Shown here piece after piece: positions 1 to 6,145 of a DNA stretch of 7,840 nt. The DNA is taken from the NCBI GenBank assembly GCA_002339135.1, contig DDJR01000072.1, positions 1-7,840 of the forward strand, written 5' to 3'. The number at the start of each line of letters is the position of its first letter. Position 1 is the first letter of the stretch. Source of the DNA: Flavobacteriales bacterium UBA2619 (lineage in GTDB: Bacteria; Bacteroidota; Bacteroidia; Flavobacteriales_D; Sanyastnellaceae). The translations under genes and the position numbers were made by a program. The notes under the pieces were generated by a model. The model was not told the DNA's origin. It worked only from the letters and a program-made list of their open reading frames with translations, and did no database searches.

Positions 1-24
1 AGCAAAATAATTTAACGATCGTAT

Positions 25-1050
25 TCATCGATAAATCTTGTTTTTATTCAGCCACCTTTGATACTTTCTCGCATTTTTAAGATGGTTTCGGTAGTGCTTT
101 TCAAAAACGTGTTTCCCTGTAGCTCCCGGTTCTGCGCACATGTATAGGAAAGTATGATCCGTGGGGTTCAGAACAGCATCGATGTACGTTGGCTCTGGTG
201 TTCTGATCGTTCCGGGGGGAAGTCCTGTATACATGTAGGTGTTGTAAGGAGAATCTATCTTTTTGTGTTTGTCTAGCACCCGCGTGATGCTTAGGTCATT
301 CCAAGCATAAATTAATGTGGGGTCAGCCTGAAGCGCTTGACCAATTTTCAACCTGTTGAGATAGAGCCCAGATACAATAGGAGCTTCCGAGAGAGCAGAT
401 GTTTCAGCTTGCACAATAGAAGCTAGAATGACGACCTCTTCAGCGGAAAGTTTTTGTTTTGTTGCTTTCTCGAGTCTTTCTGAATTCCACCAAATGTTGC
501 TTTCTTTAAGTAGTCTTTTGACCGCTCCTTCGGCATCTGTTTCCCACCACATTTCGTAGGTGTTGGGAATGACTTTCCATCTGATGCTGTCAGGGCGAAT
601 TGCATTCAAAAGTTCTAAACTGTCTGCAAAAATGTGCATCGAAATTTTTCCTGCAATGACCTCGAGATCTCTTCCGGCAGGAACAACAACTCTAACCGAC
701 TCTCTGTCGCCTGTGGCGAGTTTGTGAGCAAAATCTCCAATGGACTCACCCTCTTTCAGTTCATATTTACCAGGGATCATACGCTCACTCCAACCTCTCC
801 ACGATAAAACCCGAGTAAGTCGATCTCCATGCCCGCCCAAACGATCTACTTCCTTTTCAAGATACATCAAGTGCTCTTCTGAGGTTTTGTTTGGTTCTAA
901 ATAGAGTGTGATGCTTTCAGATTTTTCAGGCAACAGGGAGACAAACCAATGTCCATATATTCCAAACACACTAATGATCGACGCTAGTTTACCCAGCCCA
1001 CCAAGGATGACTAACGGCAGACCGTATTTTTTAATATACTTTTTGAGCAT
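25..1050 (-). CDS. mltG: Endolytic transglycosylase MltG (YceG family)
   Basis: MltG is an inner-membrane lytic transglycosylase that cleaves nascent glycan strands near sites of synthesis and sets their length; it acts on the periplasmic face. The 341-residue protein has a short basic N-terminus, one membrane segment at about residues 11-38, a LysM-like region at about 45-115, and the YceG catalytic domain from about 120. The core motif ILASIVQAET spans 208-217. By alignment with E. coli MltG as I remember it (IIEKET, catalytic E218), Glu216 is the catalytic residue. The family signatures LNRLKIGQALQADPT (231-245), SPYNTYMYTGLPPG (267-280) and the late H-F motif (314-316) are present, so the enzyme looks complete. 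The start is an ATG with only A-rich sequence upstream and no Shine-Dalgarno. It lies 28 bases downstream of the GNAT gene on the same strand, so the two are probably co-transcribed. One oddity is Gln214, where family members usually have Glu; it is not the catalytic position. Confidence 0.95.
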   Translation of the reverse strand: MLKKYIKKYGLPLVILGGLGKLASIISVFGIYGHWFVSLLPEKSESITLYLEPNKTSEEHLMYLEKEVDRLGGHGDRLTRVLSWRGWSERMIPGKYELKEGESIGDFAHKLATGDRESVRVVVPAGRDLEVIAGKISMHIFADSLELLNAIRPDSIRWKVIPNTYEMWWETDAEGAVKRLLKESNIWWNSERLEKATKQKLSAEEVVILASIVQAETSALSEAPIVSGLYLNRLKIGQALQADPTLIYAWNDLSITRVLDKHKKIDSPYNTYMYTGLPPGTIRTPEPTYIDAVLNPTDHTFLYMCAEPGATGKHVFEKHYRNHLKNARKYQRWLNKNKIYR

Positions 1051-1078
1051 CTTTTTTGTTCTTTTAGGCCACGTTGTT

Positions 1079-1600
1079 TCAATAAATCAGCTGCATCAAT
1101 ACAACATCTTCCCACCCTTGGACCCCTTTAGTCCACTGCTTTCTAACTTCAGATTCTTTGTATCCGGCTTGTAGGAAAAGTTGTCTACTGGCTTTGTGTT
1201 TCGAAGGTACTTCAGCATAAATCTGGTGTAACCCCAGATGCAAATCAGTATAATTTGAAATCAGAGCAAGTCCCTCTCTAGCGTGTCCTTTTCTTCTTTC
1301 TTCGGCTTCTACAATCACACCTATACCAGCTCTCAGATTTCGGACATTAAAATCATATAGATCGATCGATCCAACAGTATGCCAAACTCCTTGCGGGTTT
1401 TTGTGTTCAAGCATAAGTCTCAATTGCGTATCACGATAAAGGTCGTGATCCCCTGTTGCAAACTTGAGTAAAGTAGCTCTGCTAAAAGGTGTTATGCTTG
1501 ACCCCAGCCACCAGTTTTCCGAGTTGTTTTCCCATTTTAGAAGTAGGTCAACATCTTCCGGCTCCAGAGCTCTTAATCGATGTGTAGCATTCTCTAGCAT
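1079..1600 (-). CDS. GNAT family N-acetyltransferase (RimJ/RimL or SpeG-like)
   Basis: This is a 173-residue single-domain Gcn5-related acetyltransferase, expected to move an acetyl group from acetyl-CoA to an amine in the cytoplasm. The N-terminal LRALEPEDVDLL (9-20) is the usual first strand and helix of the RimJ/RimL (Acetyltransf_3) branch. The strand AGIGVIVEAEERRKGHA (91-107) contains the acetyl-CoA pyrophosphate loop R-R-K-G-H-A (102-107). The C-terminal ASRQLFLQAGY (137-147) is the family helix and strand; the Asn often found just before it is replaced here (SKHKAS). The layout also resembles spermidine acetyltransferase SpeG, but the substrate cannot be read from sequence. The ATG at 1600 is supported by an in-frame stop 10-12 bases upstream and an AAGGAGA further upstream. 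From memory, a GNAT gene beside mltG recurs in Bacteroidota, sometimes with dapF, so an envelope-related role is possible but unproven. Confidence 0.9.
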   Translation of the reverse strand: MLENATHRLRALEPEDVDLLLKWENNSENWWLGSSITPFSRATLLKFATGDHDLYRDTQLRLMLEHKNPQGVWHTVGSIDLYDFNVRNLRAGIGVIVEAEERRKGHAREGLALISNYTDLHLGLHQIYAEVPSKHKASRQLFLQAGYKESEVRKQWTKGVQGWEDVVLMQLIY

Positions 1601-1613
1601 ATTGCAAAGTTAC

Positions 1614-1620
1614 TCTCCTT
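1614..1620 (-). promoter_or_regulatory. Candidate Shine-Dalgarno for the GNAT gene
   Basis: On the minus strand the sequence reads AAGGAGA, a near-ideal anti-SD complement, 13 bases before the ATG at 1600. The spacing is longer than the usual 5-9 bases. An in-frame TAA lies between it and the ATG, which excludes an earlier start. It is the only strong Shine-Dalgarno seen in this window. Confidence 0.5.
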
Positions 1621-1643
1621 ATCTTGCGCTTAAACGAACAAAT

Positions 1644-1659
1644 ATGAATTTTAATTCAT
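1644..1659. repeat. Inverted repeat in the divergent GNAT/rfbC spacer
   Basis: ATGAATT and AATTCAT form a perfect 7-bp inverted repeat around a central TT. Allowing a two-base bulge, the symmetry extends outward to CAAAT on the left (1639) and ATTTG on the right (to 1662). It sits in the 66-base spacer between two divergent genes and ends a few bases before the rfbC ATG at 1667. Its position suits a dimeric regulator operator. It is AT-rich, however, and could arise by chance. No regulator gene is adjacent, so the structure is seen but its function is inferred. Confidence 0.4.
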
Positions 1660-1666
1660 TTGCTTT

Positions 1667-2212
1667 ATGGAAATAAAAACCACTTTTATTGACGGAATTC
1701 TTTTGCTTCGTCCTGCGGTATATCATGACAATAGGGGCTGTTTTTATGAATCTTGGAATGCCCAGAAATTCAATGAAGCTACGGGCAAAGAATGTCAATT
1801 TGTCCAGGACAATCAGAGTGTTTCAAAAGCGGGCGTGCTTCGAGGTCTTCACTATCAGGTTTCTCCCTCTGCACAAAGTAAGCTTGTTCGAGTTTTGTCA
1901 GGTTCAATCTTAGATGTAGCGGTTGACATCCGACCGGATTCAAAAACTTACGGACAACATTTTTCCGTCAGAATCGATTCAGATTCAAGATGGCAATTGT
2001 GGATTCCTGAAGGTTTTGCCCATGGGTTTTTAGCTCTGGAGAATGATACAGAGGTGATGTACAAGTGTACAGCTTTTTATGATCCATCTTGTGAGAGGTC
2101 TTTGCAATGGAACGATCCAGATCTTCTCATTGATTGGGGTGCTTCATCTCAAGATATTTTCATGTCGGACAAAGATTCTGCTGCAACATCTTTTAAAGAT
2201 TTGGAACGTTAA
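1667..2212 (+). CDS. rfbC: dTDP-4-dehydrorhamnose 3,5-epimerase
   Basis: RfbC (RmlC) epimerises C3 and C5 of dTDP-4-dehydro-6-deoxy-D-glucose, the third step in making dTDP-L-rhamnose for O-antigen, capsule or other surface glycans; it is a cytoplasmic cupin dimer. At 181 residues it has the normal family length. Visible signatures are the DNRG substrate loop (21-24), QDNQSVS (48-53), GVLRGLHYQ (56-64) with the catalytic base His62, SKLVRV (71-76), IPEGFAHGF (113-121), and Tyr132 in MYKCT, which matches the catalytic Tyr of characterised RmlC enzymes. Tyr138 and the C-terminal SDKD (167-170) also fit conserved positions. The ATG at 1667 gives the canonical N-terminus; no Shine-Dalgarno is evident. 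Unusually, none of the partner genes rfbA, rfbB or rfbD is in the window. The gene diverges from the GNAT-mltG pair and is followed 64 bases later by a lytic transglycosylase gene on the same strand. Confidence 0.97.
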   Translation: MEIKTTFIDGILLLRPAVYHDNRGCFYESWNAQKFNEATGKECQFVQDNQSVSKAGVLRGLHYQVSPSAQSKLVRVLSGSILDVAVDIRPDSKTYGQHFSVRIDSDSRWQLWIPEGFAHGFLALENDTEVMYKCTAFYDPSCERSLQWNDPDLLIDWGASSQDIFMSDKDSAATSFKDLER

Positions 2213-2276
2213 GGTGTGCATAACCATTTGATGTTTTTGCGTCTTTTTTTTTGTTTGTGGATGTAACTTTCGATCC

Positions 2277-3182
2277 ATGTCGAATGCCTTCCTCACCACA
2301 ATTTTGATCAGTGTCTCTAGCGTGCTATTCATAGCAGCGATTTCGCCGGATTTTTCATCTAACTCTGTCAATGATGTTCCGCAAAGTGTGGTTGTATCTC
2401 CCCACATTCCTCTAGATGTGTTCTTAGCAGGTGAGAAGGTGCCTATGGAATCTTTCGGCGTGAAAGAGAACTTGGATAGGGAGCTAATCATTAATACCTA
2501 CAGGCACAGTTCAACACTTTTATATCTCAAGAGAGCTTCCAGATGGTTTCCTGTGATCGAGCCTATTTTAGAAGAAAATGGTATCCCCAACGATTTTAAA
2601 TACCTAGCTGTCATTGAAAGTGGTTTGACTCAAGCGATCTCGCCAGCCGGTGCTAGAGGGTTTTGGCAGTTTATGAAAAAAACTGCGCCAGAATATGGGT
2701 TGGAAGTAACCTCAACAGTAGATGAAAGGTGCCACGTTGAGAAAAGCACGTATGCAGCCTGCTTGTATCTTCAGGAGTCTTATGAGAAGTTCGGGAGCTG
2801 GTCTTTGGCAGCTGCATCTTACAACATGGGGATGTCTGGGGTAGAAAAAAGATTAGAATCTCAGGGTGTATCTCACTATTGGGATCTCCACCTCAACAGT
2901 GAGACAAGCAGGTATGTATATCGCATTCTTGCCGCTAAGCAGGTGTTGTCAAATCCTGAAACATATGGCTTTCAATTGATGGAGAATGACCTGTACTTCT
3001 CGCATGAAGTTAGAAAAGTTACAACCACGGAAAGCATCGAAAGCCTGAGTGATTTCGCTTTGAAAAACGGATCCAATTTCAGAGAATTAAAGGTGTTAAA
3101 TCCTTGGCTAGTCAAATCATCTCTGGATGCCAGCCTAGGAAAATCTTATACGATTTTCTTTCCGAAAACAGTCACTGAGTAG
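2277..3182 (+). CDS. MltD-like lytic transglycosylase (SLT domain)
   Basis: This is a periplasmic or membrane-anchored lytic transglycosylase that would cleave the MurNAc-GlcNAc bond with formation of 1,6-anhydroMurNAc. The 301-residue protein begins with a hydrophobic segment (5-22) usable as a signal peptide or anchor; there is no lipobox cysteine, unlike lipoprotein MltD of E. coli. The SLT (GH23-like) domain covers about 88-230: AVIESGL (111-117) with catalytic Glu114, SPAGARGFWQFM (122-133), and AAASYNMG (178-185). The last 50 residues, with ESLSDFALKNGSNF and LNPWL, resemble the region that leads into LysM repeats in longer MltD proteins, but no full LysM follows. Cys152 and Cys162 lie ten residues apart in the exported domain. 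The ATG at 2277 has an in-frame TGA at 2229-2231 and no intervening ATG. No Shine-Dalgarno is seen. The last 37 bases overlap the convergent CoA-transferase gene. It could share a transcript with rfbC. Confidence 0.92.
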   Translation: MSNAFLTTILISVSSVLFIAAISPDFSSNSVNDVPQSVVVSPHIPLDVFLAGEKVPMESFGVKENLDRELIINTYRHSSTLLYLKRASRWFPVIEPILEENGIPNDFKYLAVIESGLTQAISPAGARGFWQFMKKTAPEYGLEVTSTVDERCHVEKSTYAACLYLQESYEKFGSWSLAAASYNMGMSGVEKRLESQGVSHYWDLHLNSETSRYVYRILAAKQVLSNPETYGFQLMENDLYFSHEVRKVTTTESIESLSDFALKNGSNFRELKVLNPWLVKSSLDASLGKSYTIFFPKTVTE

Positions 3183-4255
3183 GCTGTGGTTGTCGGTTTT
3201 CGAGCTGTTCGTTTTGCCCCTTCTAGATCTTCTTCAATCACAGCGTTTGACCCAGGAGTTCCCGGAGAAAACACCTCATGTAAATCACGAATCGCACCAG
3301 CGGGGACCCCCTTGGTGTGAAATGATGTTAGCAAGCTATCTCTTGAGTGAAGCACAGCTAAATCCTGTAATTTTTTTGTGAGATGATGCCTGTTTTTCAC
3401 CCTTGATTGGTTGTTGCAAAATCTCATATCTGTTTCTAATTCAGAACAGCCCAGAATTTTACACAAAGCAGAAAATTGTGCATCACTTCCCACTGCAAGT
3501 ACAATGTTGCCTCCTTCAAGTTGCAGTTGCTCACCATACGGTGCAATACTTGGGTGAAGTGAACCCTGGCGTTGAGGTACATTTTCATTCATGAGGTAGT
3601 CCGTCGCTTGATTCGCCAGAGCAGAGATTCCACTTAATTCAAGACTGACCTCAGCAAACCAACCTCTCGCACCTTTTTCTCTCGCGTAAAGCCCGCTTAA
3701 TGCTGCAGAGCGAATTTGGTGGGAAGCAAGAATATCCATCATCGCAACCGGCATCTTGGTCGCTTCTCCATTCTTTTCTCCATTCATATGCATAAATCCA
3801 GTCTCAGCTTGAACCACCACATCATAAGCCAATCGTTCTGGTTGGGAAGCAAACCCCACGAGTCTGATATGAATCAGTTGAGGAAATGTTTCAGCAATTT
3901 TTGCAGGAACTAGCTTAAACTTTACGAGATCAGATTCCTTGAAGTTCTGCAGCAGGATGTCACATTTCTGTAATTCTTCAGAAAGCCAAGCCTGGCCTTC
4001 TTGTGTTGTCAAATCGACGCGACATACATTTTTGTAAGTGTTTGCTGCTGCATAGTAAGCCGATGTTGAATCCTCTTCCTCTTCGTTTCCAGATTTCCAA
4101 GACCGTGTGATATCCCCAAGACTGGGATGTTCCACTTTCACTACAGTTGCTCCTCCTTCTGCAAAAAACGATCCTGCCAATGGTCCCGCTAGCACACTTG
4201 CCAATTCAAGGACTCTAAGTCCCTCGAAGGGTTGATGTGCGTTTATGTTAGACAT
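3146..4255 (-). CDS. CaiB/BaiF family (type III) CoA-transferase
   Basis: Family III CoA-transferases move CoA between carboxylic acids in the cytoplasm; relatives include formyl-CoA and carnitine CoA-transferases and alpha-methylacyl-CoA racemase. From the ATG at 4255 the protein has 369 residues. The N-terminal FEGLRVLELASVLAGP (10-25), KVEHPSLGD (40-48), ILLQNFKESD (100-109), YDVVVQAETGFM (144-155) and PSIAPYGE (235-242) are family signatures. Asp174 in MMDIL aligns with the catalytic Asp of formyl-CoA transferase (Asp169). The substrate is not predictable. An ATG at 4342 would add 29 residues that only shadow the exporter's 3' end, so 4255 is preferred. That start makes an 8-base overlap (ATGTCTAA) with the exporter stop, typical of translational coupling, and no separate Shine-Dalgarno is seen. 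The protein is shorter at the C-terminus than classic 400-residue members, as in Bacteroidota homologues I recall. About its last 11 residues are encoded within the opposing gene. Confidence 0.92.
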   Translation of the reverse strand: MSNINAHQPFEGLRVLELASVLAGPLAGSFFAEGGATVVKVEHPSLGDITRSWKSGNEEEEDSTSAYYAAANTYKNVCRVDLTTQEGQAWLSEELQKCDILLQNFKESDLVKFKLVPAKIAETFPQLIHIRLVGFASQPERLAYDVVVQAETGFMHMNGEKNGEATKMPVAMMDILASHQIRSAALSGLYAREKGARGWFAEVSLELSGISALANQATDYLMNENVPQRQGSLHPSIAPYGEQLQLEGGNIVLAVGSDAQFSALCKILGCSELETDMRFCNNQSRVKNRHHLTKKLQDLAVLHSRDSLLTSFHTKGVPAGAIRDLHEVFSPGTPGSNAVIEEDLEGAKRTARKPTTTAYSVTVFGKKIV

Positions 4256-6137
4256 CTTGTTTCTTGAGCATTTCAGCATAAAGACCTCCCAGTTCAGAAA
4301 GCTCTTGGTGCGTGCCTCTTTCTGTAATTGTGCCTTTGTCAATCACAAGGATTAAATCAGCACCTTGAATTGTGCTGATTCTGTGGCTTACGATTAATGA
4401 GCTTCTGTTTACCTCATTTTTATTCAGACTTTTTAAAATGTGTTTTTCAGTGGTGATGTCCACAGCAGAAAGACAGTCATCTAAAATGAGGAGGTCGGGC
4501 TCGCGAATTAATGCTCGTGCGATACAGATGCGTTGTTTTTGTCCACCGCTCAAGTTGACGCCACGCTCACCTAAAATCGTATCGTAGCCATCCTTGAAGC
4601 CTTCGATGTCTGAAGCGACACCTGCAGCTTCTGCAGCTTTGTGAATCATTTCCCGGCTTGCACTTTCTCGCCCAAAGGCGATGTTGTTGGCAATGGTGTC
4701 TGAGAAGAGAAATACATCTTGGGGAACATATCCAGTTCTCTCACGAAATTTCCCCAGATGTAAATCTACAATGCTGTTGTTTAAGAACTCAATGCTGCCA
4801 GAATCCGGATCCATCATTCTCATTGCAAGTTGGGTAATGGTCGATTTCCCACTGCCTGTTCTTCCAGTAACCGCAACTGTTGATCCTGGTTTAATGGTGA
4901 AATTCAAGTCTCTAACGGCTTCGATTCCTGTTTCTGGATATGTAAAACCCACGTTTTTAAATACAAGACCTGCATGGTCGCTTGGGTCACCCACAATGGT
5001 TCCAGAGACAACATCAGGCTGAGTGTTGAGAAAATCTAAAATTCGGGCCATTGATGCTTCGGCCTTTTGAACCAAAGAGGTAACCCAGCCCACGGAAGCA
5101 AATGGCCAAGTGAGAAGGTTTACATAAAAGATAAACTGAAAGATTCGCCCTATTTCGAGTGAACCTTCGATCACCTTCAGGCCACCGACGTAAATGGTAA
5201 GAACGGTGCTAAGACCCACTAGCAAAACCAAAATAGGGATGAAAAGCGCTTCCACCTTGACAAGCTCTAAAGAATGTTTTTTATATTCATCTGACACATT
5301 TTCAAACCTGTCTGACGCCTTGGATTCTCTGTTGTAAGATTGGAGAACTCGAATGCCTGAAACATGTTGCTGTGCGAATGATGTCAGATCACTCTGCGTA
5401 CTCGCTACCGTATCGCTAAGCTTGTTAATCTTCGAGGATATAATGTAAATCCCAACTGACATCAGGGGGAGGGGGAGGAGGGTATAGAGTGTGAGTTCAA
5501 CGTCAATGGTCACCATGACCCCCACAACAAGGATGATCAAAGCAAACAGATTAATGGTATACATCACTGCTGGCCCCATGTACATCCTCACTTTGCTGAC
5601 GTCTTCACTTATTCGGTTCATTAAATCTCCTGTGTCGTTAGATTTATAGAAATTTGCATCGAGCACAGAATAGTGTTCATAGATTTTTTTCTTGAGACTG
5701 AATTCCATCAGGCGAGAGTTGACTATAATGGTCTGGCGAGTAAAATAGAGAAAAACCCCCTTGATTAAAAAGGTAATCATATACAGAAGTGCTTGAAAAA
5801 TTGCAATTGCAATCACCAGCTTGTGCAAATCTTCTGTGCTCTTGATTGAGCTTAAATCCTCTATTTCAGAAACAATCCTCTTCATGACTTTAGGAATGGC
5901 GATGACATTTTCTTGCTGGAAAATCTCAACTCTCTCTGTATCGGATTCCGCATTAGATAACGGTTCAATGTATTGAACATTCGCATCACGCAGTGAGTTT
6001 ATACCCTCAGCAACAAGAGCTGGCGCAAACACAGCCAATATGTTCGTAATGGCGATCAAGAATATTCCGACAAAGAGTTTCCCTTTGTGTTCCCAAAACA
6101 ATGGGTTAAGTGTTCTTAAAGCCTGTAAAGATTTCAC
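4248..6137 (-). CDS. ABC exporter, fused membrane and ATPase domains (MsbA-like half-transporter)
   Basis: This type IV ABC exporter half-transporter works as a dimer in the inner membrane, with six membrane segments followed by a nucleotide-binding domain; family members flip lipids or expel drugs and peptides. In the 629 residues, membrane segments lie at about 20-42, 107-131, 188-210, 214-235, 296-318 and 330-352, the ATPase from about 389. Seen motifs: Walker A GRTGSGKST (425-433), Q-loop Gln473, signature LSGGQ (529-533), Walker B LLILDD (549-554), D-loop SAVD (557-560) and switch His585. The residue after the Walker B Asp, normally catalytic Glu, is Asp554. The first external loop (about 43-106) is some 60 residues and acidic, longer than in MsbA. 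Translation starts at GTG 6137: the frame is closed by a TAA five codons upstream and the next Met is residue 85. The start is 5 bases after the receptor stop, with an AAGG overlapping that stop. The cargo is unknown. Confidence 0.95.
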   Translation of the reverse strand: MKSLQALRTLNPLFWEHKGKLFVGIFLIAITNILAVFAPALVAEGINSLRDANVQYIEPLSNAESDTERVEIFQQENVIAIPKVMKRIVSEIEDLSSIKSTEDLHKLVIAIAIFQALLYMITFLIKGVFLYFTRQTIIVNSRLMEFSLKKKIYEHYSVLDANFYKSNDTGDLMNRISEDVSKVRMYMGPAVMYTINLFALIILVVGVMVTIDVELTLYTLLPLPLMSVGIYIISSKINKLSDTVASTQSDLTSFAQQHVSGIRVLQSYNRESKASDRFENVSDEYKKHSLELVKVEALFIPILVLLVGLSTVLTIYVGGLKVIEGSLEIGRIFQFIFYVNLLTWPFASVGWVTSLVQKAEASMARILDFLNTQPDVVSGTIVGDPSDHAGLVFKNVGFTYPETGIEAVRDLNFTIKPGSTVAVTGRTGSGKSTITQLAMRMMDPDSGSIEFLNNSIVDLHLGKFRERTGYVPQDVFLFSDTIANNIAFGRESASREMIHKAAEAAGVASDIEGFKDGYDTILGERGVNLSGGQKQRICIARALIREPDLLILDDCLSAVDITTEKHILKSLNKNEVNRSSLIVSHRISTIQGADLILVIDKGTITERGTHQELSELGGLYAEMLKKQDV

Positions 6138-6145
6138 CGGCCTTA
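6135..6145 (-). promoter_or_regulatory. Receptor-exporter junction: stop, AAGG and GTG start
   Basis: Read on the minus strand, TAA (6145-6143) of the receptor is followed by GGCCG and then GTG (6137-6135) of the exporter. The last two bases of the stop plus GG form AAGG, a weak Shine-Dalgarno only 3 bases from the GTG. Ribosomes finishing the receptor could reinitiate on the exporter. This decides the otherwise ambiguous GTG start, since no ATG is available. Confidence 0.5.

Noticed and set aside
1..24. Terminator after mltG
   Set aside because: There is only an 8-base palindrome (ACGATCGT) without a loop or a following T run, and too little sequence is visible.
2213..2276. Intrinsic terminator or promoter between rfbC and the MltD-like gene
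   Set aside because: There is a T9 run (2244-2252), but only a 3-4 bp stem can be drawn upstream. TAACTTTC (2264-2271) is near the Bacteroidota -7 box, but lacks a TTTG at the right distance and is too close to the ATG.
2144..2491. 115-residue open frame on the minus strand
   Set aside because: It spans the rfbC end and the MltD-like start in antisense; both plus-strand genes have clear family motifs.
4256..4342. 29-residue N-terminal extension of the CoA-transferase
   Set aside because: It overlaps the exporter's C-terminal codons in another frame and shows no family similarity; the ATG at 4255 gives the normal N-terminus.
4681..5022. 113-residue open frame on the plus strand
   Set aside because: It lies wholly antisense to the exporter's ATPase domain, matches no known family, and reflects codon bias of the real gene.
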